Origin: Saccharothrix australiensis
GTDB taxonomy: Bacteria; Actinomycetota; Actinomycetes; Mycobacteriales; Pseudonocardiaceae
DNA: 64,000 nucleotides
Assembly: GCF_003634935.1 (NCBI RefSeq)
Contig: NZ_RBXO01000001.1
Location: 1,178,001-1,242,000 of the forward strand
Direction of reading: 5' to 3'
Shown here: positions 34,907-43,353 of the stretch, piece by piece
Position numbering within the stretch: the first letter of the stretch is position 1
Layout: every line of letters begins with the position of its first letter
Position numbers and translations under genes: made by a program
Notes under the pieces: model-generated
The model's database searches: none
The model's input: the letters and a program-made list of their open reading frames with translations, nothing else
Told to the model about the DNA's origin: nothing

Positions 34907-35032
34907 CGTGTTCTCCCCGCATGACCTGTCAAAGACCACCACAGTCGGTCAGGGGGCGCAAGCGGTGAAGCGTGCTTGCGCCCCCTGACCGACTGTGGTC
35001 GCCCTGCGGGCAGGCCATACGGGGAGAACACG
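34907..35032 (-). repeat. Palindromic unit II of the tatB-mrp array
   Basis: This is an inverted copy of unit I. The outer arms 34907-34923 and 35016-35032 pair at 16 of 17 positions. The inner arms 34938-34963 and 34974-34999 are 26-bp perfect complements with loop GGTGAAGCGT, the reverse complement of the unit I loop. The middle 16 bp of the stem differ from unit I but remain paired. The 120 bp from 35033 to the mrp stop show no gene. Confidence 0.85.
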
Positions 35033-35152
35033 AGACCACGGGTCTGTGCTGCGCGGTGCAGTGGGCTCGGGTCTGCGCCGCCCGAGCAGGGGTATGGGTC
35101 TGTTCGGTGCTGAGCGGGGTGTGGGCCTGTGTGCTGGGTGCCTGTTCCCGCG

Positions 35153-36289
35153 TCAGCGGCCGGCGGGGGAGACGTTGAGCAGGCGGCCGGAGAGGCCACG
35201 CGAGCGGACCGACAGCTTGGTCGCCACGGACGTCAGGACCTGGGCGGCGGTCGACTCCGGTTCCGCCAGCACGATCGGCGTGCCCGCGTCGCCCTGTTCG
35301 CGGAGGCGCTGGTCCAGCGGGACCTGGCCGAGCAGCGGCACCTCCGCGCCGACCGCCTGGGACAGCGACGCCGCCACGGTCGCCCCGCCGCCGGAACCGA
35401 ACACGTCCATCCGGGTGCCGTCGGGCAGCTCCAGCCACGACATGTTCTCGATCACGCCGGCCACGCGCTGCCGCGTCTGGAGCGCGATGGAGCCCGCCCG
35501 CTCCGCGACCTCCGCCGCCGCCTGCTGCGGGGTCGTGACGACCAGGATCTCCGCGTTCGGCACCAGCTGCGCGACGGAGATGGCCACGTCGCCCGTGCCG
35601 GGCGGCAGGTCGAGCAGCAGGACGTCCAGGTCGCCCCAGAAGACGTCGGCCAGGAACTGCTGGAGTGCCCGGTGGAGCATGGGGCCGCGCCACACGACGG
35701 GGGTGTTGCCGGGCGTGAACATGCCGATCGAGATCAGCTTCACGCCGTGCGACTGCGGCGGCATGATCATCTTCTCGACCTGCGTGGGTCGCGCGTCCGT
35801 GCCGAGCATCCGCGGGATCGAGTGGCCGTAGATGTCGGCGTCCACGACGCCCACCGACAGGCCGCGCGCCGCCATCGCCACGGCCAGGTTGACCGTCACG
35901 CTGGACTTGCCGACGCCGCCCTTGCCGGACGCCACGCAGTACACGCGCGTCAGCGAGCCCGGCTGGGCGAAGGGGATGACGGGCTCCTCGACGCCGCCGC
36001 GGAGCGATTTGCGCAACTCGGTCCGCTGGGCGTCGCTCATCACGTCGAGCGCCACCCGGACCGACGACACGCCGTCGAGCGCGGACACGGCCGTCGTCAC
36101 GTCGGCGGTGATCTTGTCCCGCATCGGGCAGCCGGCCACGGTCAGGTAGACCTCGACGTCCACGACGCCGTCGGTGACCGACACCGACTTCACCATGCCC
36201 AGGTCCGTGATGGGGCGCCGGATTTCCGGGTCCTGCACGCCGGCCAGCGCCTTGTGCACGTCGTCAACGGTAGGAAGGGTCTGCGTCAC
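35153..36289 (-). CDS. mrp: Mrp/ApbC-type P-loop ATPase, Fe-S carrier
   Basis: Mrp is a deviant-Walker ATPase thought to carry and deliver iron-sulphur clusters. The 378-residue protein has an N-terminal MIP18/DUF59 domain (1-85, with TVAGCPMRDKI) and a ParA-like ATPase domain with Walker A GKGGVGKSS (122-130) and VDADIYGHSIPRMLG. The C-x-x-C common in ApbC is not obvious, so transfer may rely on other residues. GTG 36289 gives the usual start. It is equivalent to mycobacterial Rv1229c and is convergent with tatB across the palindromic array. Confidence 0.9.
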   Translation of the reverse strand: MTQTLPTVDDVHKALAGVQDPEIRRPITDLGMVKSVSVTDGVVDVEVYLTVAGCPMRDKITADVTTAVSALDGVSSVRVALDVMSDAQRTELRKSLRGGVEEPVIPFAQPGSLTRVYCVASGKGGVGKSSVTVNLAVAMAARGLSVGVVDADIYGHSIPRMLGTDARPTQVEKMIMPPQSHGVKLISIGMFTPGNTPVVWRGPMLHRALQQFLADVFWGDLDVLLLDLPPGTGDVAISVAQLVPNAEILVVTTPQQAAAEVAERAGSIALQTRQRVAGVIENMSWLELPDGTRMDVFGSGGGATVAASLSQAVGAEVPLLGQVPLDQRLREQGDAGTPIVLAEPESTAAQVLTSVATKLSVRSRGLSGRLLNVSPAGR

Positions 36290-36425
36290 TGGATCGCCTT
36301 CGATCGCTTAACAGAGGTGAACGCCATGCTACGGCGGCGCGGCGCACCTCCAAGCTACCGGTTGGTCACCGGGAATTCGGGGCCAGCGCGAAGCCGGTCG
36401 GGTGCTTTCCGTAACATTGCTATCC

Positions 36426-36887
36426 GTGCCGGAAACCGGAAGTGCCCGGTTGCCCACCCGAACCGAGCTCGGCGTGTGGCGATCCTTCCTCCGGGCCCAT
36501 GCGCGGCTCACTCGGATACTGGAAGCCGAACTGATCGCCGAGCAACGCCTGTCGCTCGCGGCCTACGACGTGCTCGTGCAGCTCGCCGAGGCGCCCCAGC
36601 ACCGCCTGCGGATGACGGAGCTGGCGGACGCGGTCCTGCTGTCGCGCTCGGGCGTGACCAGGCTCGTGGACCGGTTGGAGCGCGCGGGCCTGGTGCTGCG
36701 GGAGCGCGCGGACGGCGACGGTCGCGGTGTGGTGGCCGTGCTTACCCCGCTGGGGCTGGACCGCCTGCGCGTCGCGTCGGGCACCCACCTGACAGGCGTC
36801 GTGCGGCACTTCGCGGAGGTGTTCAGCCACGCGGAGCTGGAGGAGTTCGGCCGGTCCTGCGACCGGCTGTCGGCCGAGGACACCTAG
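36426..36887 (+). CDS. MarR-family transcriptional regulator
   Basis: This 153-residue winged-helix regulator has VWRSFLRAHARLTRILEAEL, the recognition region LRMTELADAVLLSRSGVTRLVDRLERAGLV (core LSRSGVTRLVDRLE), and the wing RERADGDGRGVVAVLTPLG. GTG 36426 lies 8 nt after TAACAT, so it is probably leaderless. The frame begins 8 codons earlier but lacks support. It is divergent from mrp with 136 bp between starts, and no other target is evident. Confidence 0.87.
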   Translation: MPETGSARLPTRTELGVWRSFLRAHARLTRILEAELIAEQRLSLAAYDVLVQLAEAPQHRLRMTELADAVLLSRSGVTRLVDRLERAGLVLRERADGDGRGVVAVLTPLGLDRLRVASGTHLTGVVRHFAEVFSHAELEEFGRSCDRLSAEDT

Positions 36888-36912
36888 CCGGCGCACTCCG
36901 GGGCCGGCGGGC

Positions 36913-37419
36913 CTAGGACGGCACGTCGTCCCACCGCGGGTCGTCCTTGAGCGCCTTGCGCCGCTGCTCGCGGAACACCCGGTCCAGCTCGCTGCGCAGG
37001 TAGTCCCGCGTGGCGACCTCGCCCAGGGCGATCCGCAGCGCGGCCAGCTCCCGCGCCAGGTACTCGGTGTCGGCCTTGGTCTGCGCCGCCCGCGCGCGGT
37101 CCTCCTCCAGCGAGACGCGGTCCCGGTCGTCCTGCCGGTTCTGGGCGAGCAGGATCAGCGGCGCGGCGTACGCGGCCTGCGTGGAGAACGCCAGGTTGAG
37201 CAGGATGAACGGGTACGGGTCCCACCGCAGCGACACCGCGGCGAGGTTCAGCGTGATCCACACGAACACGATCAGCGTCTGCCAGAACAGGAACTTGCCG
37301 GTGCCGAGGAACCGGGCGAGCCGCTCGGAGAACCGCCCGAACGCCTCCGGGTCGAGCGCGAGCCGGAACCGGCCCGGCGGGCGCGGCTGGTCGAGCCTGC
37401 GGCGCGGCAGCTCAGGCAT
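36913..37419 (-). CDS. DUF1003 membrane protein
   Basis: This 168-residue protein has two membrane helices (LFWQTLIVFVWITLNLAAV and YPFILLNLAFSTQAAYAAPLILLAQNRQ, core YPFILLN and NRQ) and the DUF1003 C-terminal acidic coiled-coil region. Its start overlaps the end of the MgtE-N gene by 8 bp. The same pair occurs in mycobacteria (Rv1231c-Rv1232c). Function unknown. The coupling suggests work with the CBS protein, perhaps in metal-ion homeostasis. Confidence 0.87.
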   Translation of the reverse strand: MPELPRRRLDQPRPPGRFRLALDPEAFGRFSERLARFLGTGKFLFWQTLIVFVWITLNLAAVSLRWDPYPFILLNLAFSTQAAYAAPLILLAQNRQDDRDRVSLEEDRARAAQTKADTEYLARELAALRIALGEVATRDYLRSELDRVFREQRRKALKDDPRWDDVPS

Positions 37420-38665
37420 GGGTCAGCCCCGTTTCCCGCCAGTTGTCCGGCAGCAGGTGGTCCAGCACGTCGTCGACGGTCACCGCGCCCAGCAGGTGGT
37501 CGCTCTCGTCCACGACCGGCCCGCAGACCAGGTTGTACGCGGCGAAGTACCGCGTCACGTCGCTCAGCGCCGCGTCCGGGCCCAGCGTCGCGAGGTCGGT
37601 GTCCAGCACGCCCGCGACCAGGTCGGACGGCGGTTCGCGCAGCAACCGCTGGATGTGCACGCACCCGAGGTAGCGACCGGTGGGCGTCGCGGTCGGCGGC
37701 CGGCACACGAACACCATGCTCGCCAGCGCGGGCGTGAGGTCCGGGTTGCGCACGTGCGCCAACGCCTCGGCCACGGTCGCGTCCGGGGCCAGCACCACCG
37801 GCTCGGGCGTCATCAGCCCGCCCGCCGTGTCGAAGCTGTACTCCAGCAGCCGCTTGACGGGCGCGGACTCCTCGGGCTCCATCAGCTCCAAGAGCCGGTC
37901 CTTCTCGCCCTCGGGCAGCTCGGCCAGCAGGTCGGCGGCGTCGTCCGGGTCCATCGCCTCCAGCACGTCGGCGGCGCGCTCGTCGTCCAGGTGCGCCAGG
38001 AGGTCCTTCTGGTCCTCCTCGCCGAGCTCCTCGATCACGTCGGCGAGCCGTTCGTCGTCCAGCGCCTCGGCCACCTCGTACCGCCGCTTCACGGGCAGGC
38101 TGTGCAGCGCCAGCGCCACGTCGGCGGCGCGCATCGTCTCGAAGACCGCCACCAGGTGCTGCGCGCCCTGCGGCTGGCCGGCGAGTTCGGTGACGGACAG
38201 GCCGGACAGCTCCTCCCACCGCAGCACCTGCACCGGGCCGCGCCTGCCCAGCCGCCCGGTGCGCTCCCGGACGGCCACGCGCGTCATCCGCCAGTCGCGG
38301 GTGCGGCTGGGCTCCATCGCGGCGTCCACCAGCACCGCGGTCGCCCCGGAGTCCCGGCGCACGCGGGCGTCCAGCAGCTGGCCGACGACCAGCACCTCGT
38401 TGGTGCGCTGGTGGAAGTGCCGCAGGTTGACCGAGCCCGTGGCGAGCGTCACGGCGTTCGGCTCGATGGAGGTGACCCGCAGCATCGGGACGAAGATCCG
38501 GCGGCGCGTCGCCAGCTCCAGCACGAGCCCCAGCACGCGCGGCGGTTGGCGGTCCACCCGCAGGCCGATGACCAGGTCGCGGACCTTGCCGATGGATTCG
38601 CCGTCCGGCCCGAAGACGGGCAGTCCGGCGAGCTGAGCGGCGAAGACCCGGTTCACGGCGACCAC
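37412..38665 (-). CDS. MgtE N-domain and CBS protein without channel
   Basis: This 417-residue soluble protein has a PRC-barrel-like head (VFGPDGESIGKVRDLVIGL), the MgtE intracellular N domain (RYEVAEALDDERLADVIEEL, LAHLDDERAADVLEAMDPDDAADLLAELPE), and a CBS pair (TPEPVVLAPDATVAEAL; LVCGPVVDESDHLLGAVTVDDVLDHLL). In MgtE these parts sense Mg2+ and gate the channel. Here no membrane domain follows. GTG 38665 or GTG 38656 may start it. Together with the coupled DUF1003 protein it may form a split system. corA lies 14 kb away. Confidence 0.87.
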   Translation of the reverse strand: MVAVNRVFAAQLAGLPVFGPDGESIGKVRDLVIGLRVDRQPPRVLGLVLELATRRRIFVPMLRVTSIEPNAVTLATGSVNLRHFHQRTNEVLVVGQLLDARVRRDSGATAVLVDAAMEPSRTRDWRMTRVAVRERTGRLGRRGPVQVLRWEELSGLSVTELAGQPQGAQHLVAVFETMRAADVALALHSLPVKRRYEVAEALDDERLADVIEELGEEDQKDLLAHLDDERAADVLEAMDPDDAADLLAELPEGEKDRLLELMEPEESAPVKRLLEYSFDTAGGLMTPEPVVLAPDATVAEALAHVRNPDLTPALASMVFVCRPPTATPTGRYLGCVHIQRLLREPPSDLVAGVLDTDLATLGPDAALSDVTRYFAAYNLVCGPVVDESDHLLGAVTVDDVLDHLLPDNWRETGLTHA

Positions 38666-38703
38666 CCGGTCAGGCTAGTCAACCTCGCGGCGAGCCGCCG
38701 TGT

Positions 38704-39183
38704 TCAGCGCGCGTAACCGGGCCGACCGGTCTCGGCCTGGAGCAGGTGCGGCGACACCTCGAACCCGCCGCGCGCGTACGCGGACACCGCCCGCGCGCTG
38801 GAGTGCACCGTGACCCGCTCCAGCCCCAGCTCGCGCGCGAGCGCGAGCGCGGCGCCGATCAACCGCGCGCCGACGCCGCGACCCCGTTCCGACGGCCGCA
38901 CGTAGACGCACTGGAGGTCGCCCGACCCGCGCTCGAACGACCGCGGGTGCGGCACCCGCGGCGTGATCGCGAGCCACGCCATGCCCACCACGCGGTCGCA
39001 CCGCGCCGCCACCAGGCACCGGTGCGACGACCCGGTGCGCGCGGCCCAGGCCGTGAAGCCGGCCGTGAACTCGTCCAGCGCCAGGTCCGGCGTCCCGTGG
39101 ACCTCCTCCGCCCACCGCCACCGCAGCTCGGCCGCCGCCGCCACGTCACCCGGCCGAGCGGCGCGCACCGCGATCCCGTCCAC
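38704..39183 (-). CDS. GNAT-family N-acetyltransferase
   Basis: This 159-residue acetyl-CoA-dependent transferase has the GNAT fold: RWRWAEEVHG, strand 4 LQCVYVRPSERGRGVGARLIGAAL with the pyrophosphate motif R-G-R-G-V-G, and VTVHSSARAVSAYARGGFE. The substrate is not predictable. The start lies 38 bp from the divergent phzF gene. Confidence 0.85.
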   Translation of the reverse strand: MDGIAVRAARPGDVAAAAELRWRWAEEVHGTPDLALDEFTAGFTAWAARTGSSHRCLVAARCDRVVGMAWLAITPRVPHPRSFERGSGDLQCVYVRPSERGRGVGARLIGAALALARELGLERVTVHSSARAVSAYARGGFEVSPHLLQAETGRPGYAR

Positions 39184-39221
39184 CGGCCCATGATGCCGGA
39201 GGGCGGGTTAGGGTCGGTGGC

Positions 39222-40064
39222 GTGCTCAGCTACGACGTCGTCGACGTGTTCACCGACCGGGCCTTCGCGGGCAACCAGCTCGCGGTCGTGCACGGCGCCG
39301 ACGGCCTGGCCGACGCCCAGCTGCACGCCCTCGCGCGCGAGTTCGGCTACTCGGAGACGGCGTTCCCGCTGCCGCCGACCGACCCCGCCGCCGACTACCG
39401 GTTGCGGATCTTCTCCCCGCTCGGCGAGATGCCGTTCGCGGGGCACCCGAGCATCGGCACGGCCTGGCTGCTCGGCCGCACCGGCGCGCTGCCGCTCGGC
39501 CCGGTGACCCAGCAGACCGCGCGCGGCCTGCACCGGGTCGTGGTGGACGCCGAGCGCGCCACCTTCACGGGTGACGCGCCCGTGGTCGGCGACTACCTCG
39601 ACCCGGCCCCGCTGGTGTCCGCGCTCGGCCTGTTCCTGTCCGATGTGGACGGACACGCGGAGGCCGGTGTGGCCGGCGCGGGCCTGGACTTCACGTTCCT
39701 GCCGGTCCGGGCGGACGCCGTCGCGCGGGCCCGGCCGTGCGCCGACCTGACGCAGGTCGTCGTGGGCCGCGGCGTGGTGCCGGTGGCGTTCGCGGCGGGC
39801 GTCGCGCACGTCCGGATGCTGCGGGCGACCGGCGGCGAGGACCCGGCCACCGGCTCGGCCGCGCTGGCGCTGGGCGTGTGGCTGGTGGACCGCGGCCTGC
39901 TCCCGCCGGAGGGCGAGCACGCCGTCACCGTCCGGCAGGGCGCGGAACTGGGCCGTCCGTCCACTTTGGACCTGTCGGTGACCGCCGCGGGCGGGGTGGC
40001 CACCCGGGTCCGGGTCGGCGGCCGGGTGGCGCGGGTCGCCGAGGGTCGGATCAGGGTGCCCTAG
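39222..40064 (+). CDS. PhzF-family isomerase/epimerase-like protein
   Basis: This 280-residue protein has the duplicated diaminopimelate-epimerase-like fold. Its motifs are DVFTDRAFAGNQLAVV, FGYSETAF with the catalytic glutamate, FSPLGEMPFAGHPSIGTAWLL and GEDPATGSAALALG. Family members act in phenazine synthesis or as isomerases of unknown substrates. No phenazine genes are near, so a general metabolic role is likely. GTG 39222 is 7 nt after TAGGGT, so it is probably leaderless. Confidence 0.87.
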   Translation: MLSYDVVDVFTDRAFAGNQLAVVHGADGLADAQLHALAREFGYSETAFPLPPTDPAADYRLRIFSPLGEMPFAGHPSIGTAWLLGRTGALPLGPVTQQTARGLHRVVVDAERATFTGDAPVVGDYLDPAPLVSALGLFLSDVDGHAEAGVAGAGLDFTFLPVRADAVARARPCADLTQVVVGRGVVPVAFAAGVAHVRMLRATGGEDPATGSAALALGVWLVDRGLLPPEGEHAVTVRQGAELGRPSTLDLSVTAAGGVATRVRVGGRVARVAEGRIRVP

Positions 40065-40164
40065 CGCCGCGACGGCACTCGTGGAGGTCGAGCGGTCCCG
40101 GCCGGGGCGGGACGGGGAGCCGCCTGTGCTGCGGCGGCGCGGGTGCGCTGCCACGATCGTGGTC

Positions 40165-40542
40165 ATGTCCGCGACGCTCTCGGGGCTCGTCCTCGGCACG
40201 CCCTCGCCACCGGTCCTCGCCGACTTCTACCGGGCGCTGCTCGGGTGGAGCGAGGTGTCCAGGGCCCCGGAGTGGGCCCGGATTCGCCCGGAGGACTCCG
40301 CAGGACCCGGACTCAGCTTCCAGTTGGAGAGGGATTTCGTCCCGCCGGCCTGGCCGTCCCGGCCCGGAGGGCAGCAGTTGCAGGCCCACCTGGACATCCG
40401 GGTCGACGACCTGCAAGCCGAGACGGCGCGGGCGGTGGCGCTGGGCGCCACCGTCGAGGAGCACCAGCCGCAGCCGGACGGGGTGCGGGTCCTCCGGGAC
40501 CCGCACGGCAACCTGTTCTGCCTGTTCCTCCCCGGCTACTGA
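40165..40542 (+). CDS. VOC-family (glyoxalase-like) protein
   Basis: This 125-residue protein has the paired beta-alpha-beta-beta-beta modules of the vicinal oxygen chelate fold: LVLGTPSPPVLADFYRALLGW, LQAHLDIRVDDLQAETARAV and the terminal VLRDPHGNLFCLF. Metal ligands H and E of the usual set are only partly visible (H in AHLDIRV). ATG 40165 follows CACGAT by 7 nt. The long upstream frame is not needed. Function unknown, possibly antibiotic binding or a small-molecule lyase. Confidence 0.83.
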   Translation: MSATLSGLVLGTPSPPVLADFYRALLGWSEVSRAPEWARIRPEDSAGPGLSFQLERDFVPPAWPSRPGGQQLQAHLDIRVDDLQAETARAVALGATVEEHQPQPDGVRVLRDPHGNLFCLFLPGY

Positions 40543-40543
40543 C

Positions 40544-40576
40544 GCGGGTCGGCCGCCGCGGCGGCACCCGACCCGC
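40544..40576. terminator. Bidirectional hairpin
   Basis: GCGGGTC (40544-40550) pairs with GACCCGC (40570-40576), with a further GCCGCC/GGCGGC inner stem. It lies between the convergent VOC and hypothetical genes. Confidence 0.6.
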
Positions 40577-40585
40577 CGCCGGCGG

Positions 40586-40921
40586 TCAGGAGGGCTCCAG
40601 GCGGTAGACCGAGTCCCAGCGCGGTGCGGCGTTCAGCCGCGCGGACCGCAGCGCCGCGGCGGTGTCCTCGTCGGGGTCGACCAGCCGGGCGGTGACGGGC
40701 ACGTCGACCAGGTGCGAGTGGGTGGTCGGCGAGCGCACGGTCAGCAGGCACGGCACGCCGTCCGCCAGGCCGGGCACGTCCTGCTCCGTCCCGCCGACGG
40801 CGACCAGCACCGTGTCGTCCCGCCAGAGCGCCCACACCAGGCGGGCGGCGTGCCCCTCCGGGGCGAGCCACACGGCGGCGGCCTTGCGCAGCGCGTTGTC
40901 GAGCACGCGGGTGATCTCCAC
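40586..40921 (-). CDS. Hypothetical protein, 111 residues
   Basis: This is a compact beta-rich protein beginning MEITRVLDNALRKAAAVWLA, with LVWALWRDDTVLVAVGGTEQ and a C-terminal WDSVYRLEPS. No signal peptide, membrane helix or catalytic motif is visible. The alternating strands resemble a small barrel, but no family is recognised. Codon use is native (G/C third positions). It is divergent from the citE-like gene. Confidence 0.65.
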   Translation of the reverse strand: MEITRVLDNALRKAAAVWLAPEGHAARLVWALWRDDTVLVAVGGTEQDVPGLADGVPCLLTVRSPTTHSHLVDVPVTARLVDPDEDTAAALRSARLNAAPRWDSVYRLEPS

Positions 40922-41009
40922 CGGTTCAGCCTGCCACGACCCTGTGAATCGGGACTCACGGAATAGCGGCCGACCACCCCGCGTGCCACCCTTCGCGACG
41001 ACGAAGAGT

Positions 41010-41021
41010 TACCGGTCGGTA
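41010..41021. promoter_or_regulatory. TetR-type operator candidate before citE
   Basis: TACCG (41010-41014) and CGGTA (41017-41021) are perfect arms around GT, just upstream of the citE ribosome site. This form is common for TetR regulators of acyl-CoA catabolism. No regulator gene is adjacent. Confidence 0.4.
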
Positions 41022-41036
41022 CGAGGAGGTACCCCA

Positions 41037-41996
41037 GTGGTCGACCAGCAGCGTCCCCGTCGCTCGTGCCTGGCCGTGCCGGGTTCGAGCCAGAAGATGA
41101 TCGACAAGGCCCGCACGCTGCCCGCGGACCAGGTCTTCCTCGACCTGGAGGACGCCTGCGCGCCACTGGCCAAGCCGGCCGCGCGCAAGACCATCGTCGC
41201 CGCGCTCAACGAGGGCGGCTGGGGTTCGCGCACCCGCGTGGTCCGCGTCAACGACTGGACCACCGAGTGGACCTACCGCGACGTCACCGAGGTCGTGGAG
41301 GGCGCGGGCGCGAACCTCGACTGCGTCATGCTGCCCAAGGTGCAGACCGCGGCGCAGGTGCAGGCGCTGGACCTGCTGCTCACCCAGGTCGAGAAGACGA
41401 TGGGCTACGAGGTCGGCCGGATCGGCATCGAGGCCCAGATCGAGAACGCCCGCGGCCTGACCGACGTCGACGCGATCGCCACCGCCTCGCCGCGCGTGGA
41501 GACCATCATCTTCGGGCCGGCCGACTTCATGGCGTCGATCAACATGAAGTCTCTGGTGGTCGGCGAGCAGCCGCCCGGCTACGACGTCGGCGACGCGTAC
41601 CACTACATCCTGATGCGGATCCTGATGGCCGCGCGGGCGCACGACAAGCAGGCCATCGACGGCCCGTACCTCCAGATCCGCGACGTCGACGGGTTCAAGC
41701 GGGTGGCCGGCCGGTCGGCCGCGCTGGGCTTCGACGGCAAGTGGGTGTTGCACCCCGGCCAGATCGAGGCGGCGAACGAGGTGTTCAGCCCCCGGCAGGA
41801 GGACTACGACCACGCCGAGAACATCCTCGACGCCTACGACCACTACACCTCCGAGGCGGGCGGGAAGCGCGGCGCGGTGATGCTCGGTGACGAGATGATC
41901 GACGAGGCGTCCCGGAAGATGGCGTTGGTGATCTCGGCCAAGGGGCGGGCGGCGGGGATGTCCCGCACGGACGTGTGGACGCCGCCGGAGGCGTGA
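41037..41996 (+). CDS. HpcH/HpaI aldolase, CitE-type acyl-CoA lyase
   Basis: This 319-residue TIM-barrel lyase belongs to the CitE-like group that cleaves beta-hydroxyacyl-CoA such as citramalyl-CoA or malyl-CoA. Seen are RSCLAVPGSSQKMIDKA, DQVFLDLEDACAP with the metal aspartate/glutamate, IEAQIENARGL, GPADFMASINM and GKWVLHPGQIEAAN. Strong GAGGAGGT precedes GTG 41037 by 6 nt. An acyl-CoA dehydrogenase gene follows. In M. tuberculosis the related Rv2498c lies with an acyl-CoA dehydrogenase and a MaoC hydratase and acts in leucine and itaconate breakdown. That parallel suggests citramalyl-CoA here. Confidence 0.87.
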   Translation: MVDQQRPRRSCLAVPGSSQKMIDKARTLPADQVFLDLEDACAPLAKPAARKTIVAALNEGGWGSRTRVVRVNDWTTEWTYRDVTEVVEGAGANLDCVMLPKVQTAAQVQALDLLLTQVEKTMGYEVGRIGIEAQIENARGLTDVDAIATASPRVETIIFGPADFMASINMKSLVVGEQPPGYDVGDAYHYILMRILMAARAHDKQAIDGPYLQIRDVDGFKRVAGRSAALGFDGKWVLHPGQIEAANEVFSPRQEDYDHAENILDAYDHYTSEAGGKRGAVMLGDEMIDEASRKMALVISAKGRAAGMSRTDVWTPPEA

Positions 41997-42102
41997 GCAC
42001 CCTGTTTCGGTTCAGCGCGTGGCGCGGGGCACCTTCCGGCGCGAACGATCGTCAACCGGACCATACTCGCCGGTAACCCGGAGCTTGGAAGGGATGAGTG
42101 CG

Positions 42103-43299
42103 ATGGCGCGCCTGGCCCAGACCGCTGGACTCACCGACATCCAGGAGGAGATCCTCGCCACGGTCCGCAGCTTCGTGGACAAGGAGATCATCCCGCACGC
42201 CCAGGCGCTGGAGCACGGGGACGCGTACCCGGCGGACATCGTCGACGGCATGAAGGAGATGGGCCTGTTCGGGCTCACCATCCCCGAGGAGTTCGGCGGG
42301 CTCGGCGAGTCGCTGCTGACCTACGCGCTGGTCGTCGAGCAGATCGCCCGCGGCTGGATGTCGGTGTCCGGTGTGATCAACACGCACTTCATCGTCGCCC
42401 ACATGCTCAAGCAGCACGGCACGGACGAGCAGCGGCGGAAGTACCTGCCCCGCATGGCGACCGGCGAGGTGCGCGGGTCGTTCTCCATGTCGGAGCCCGA
42501 GCTGGGCTCGGACGTGGCGGCCATCCGCACCCGCGCCGCCCGCTCCGGTGACGAGTACGTCGTCGACGGCCAGAAGATGTGGCTGACCAACGGCGGCACG
42601 TCGAACCTGACCGCGGTGCTCGTGAAGACCGACGAGGGCGCGGAGAAGGCGCACCGGAACCTCACCGCGTTCCTGGTGGAGAAGCCCGAGGGGTACGGGG
42701 AGGTCCTGCCCGGCCTCACCGTACCCGGCAAGATCGACAAGATGGGGTACAAGGGCGTCGACACCACCGAGCTGGTGTTCGACGGCTTCCGGATCCCGGC
42801 GGACCAGGTCCTGGGCGGCACGCCCGGCCACGGTTTCCGGCACATGATGGACGGCGTGGAGGTCGGCCGCGTCAACGTGGCCGCCCGCGCGTGCGGTATC
42901 GCGCTGCGCTCGTTCGAACTGGCCATCGAGTACGCCCAGCAGCGGCGGGCGTTCGGCAAGCCCATCGCCGAGCACCAGGCGATCGCGTTCAAGCTGGCGG
43001 AGATGGCGACGAAGGTCGAGGCCGCCCACCTCATGATGGTCAACGCCGCACGGCTCAAGGACTCCGGCGCGCGGAACGACGTCGAGGCGGGCATGGCGAA
43101 GCTGATCGCGTCCGAGTACTGCGCCGAGGTGACGCAGGAGGCGTTCCGGATCCACGGCGGGTACGGGTACTCGAAGGAGTACGAGATCGAGCGCCTGATG
43201 CGGGAGGCGCCCTTCCTGCTGATCGGCGAGGGGACCAGCGAGATCCAGAAGACGATCATCAGTCGCGGGTTGTTGCGGGAGTACCGGGCGCGGGGGTGA
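42103..43299 (+). CDS. Acyl-CoA dehydrogenase
   Basis: This FAD enzyme introduces an alpha,beta double bond into acyl-CoA. The 398-residue protein has an N-terminal helical domain, the FAD/substrate motif SFSMSEPELGSDVAAIRT, QKMWLTNGG, and the C-terminal RRAFGKPIAEHQAIAFKLAEM and GEGTSEIQ with a glutamate at the catalytic-base place. ATG 42103 has GGAAGGG 9 nt upstream. ATG 42094 is the alternative. The 106-bp gap after citE has its own CATACT element. It is likely part of the same branched acyl-CoA pathway (the fadE19/citE pairing in mycobacteria). Confidence 0.9.
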   Translation: MARLAQTAGLTDIQEEILATVRSFVDKEIIPHAQALEHGDAYPADIVDGMKEMGLFGLTIPEEFGGLGESLLTYALVVEQIARGWMSVSGVINTHFIVAHMLKQHGTDEQRRKYLPRMATGEVRGSFSMSEPELGSDVAAIRTRAARSGDEYVVDGQKMWLTNGGTSNLTAVLVKTDEGAEKAHRNLTAFLVEKPEGYGEVLPGLTVPGKIDKMGYKGVDTTELVFDGFRIPADQVLGGTPGHGFRHMMDGVEVGRVNVAARACGIALRSFELAIEYAQQRRAFGKPIAEHQAIAFKLAEMATKVEAAHLMMVNAARLKDSGARNDVEAGMAKLIASEYCAEVTQEAFRIHGGYGYSKEYEIERLMREAPFLLIGEGTSEIQKTIISRGLLREYRARG

Positions 43300-43353
43300 G
43301 CCGGGCGGTGCGGTGGCCGGTCGTGCGGTGCGGCTCTTGGTCAAGGCGTGCGG

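Noticed and set aside
34540..35152. Protein-coding gene in the tatB-mrp gap
   Set aside because: Short frames on both strands simply read through the palindromes and have no start signals or domain content.
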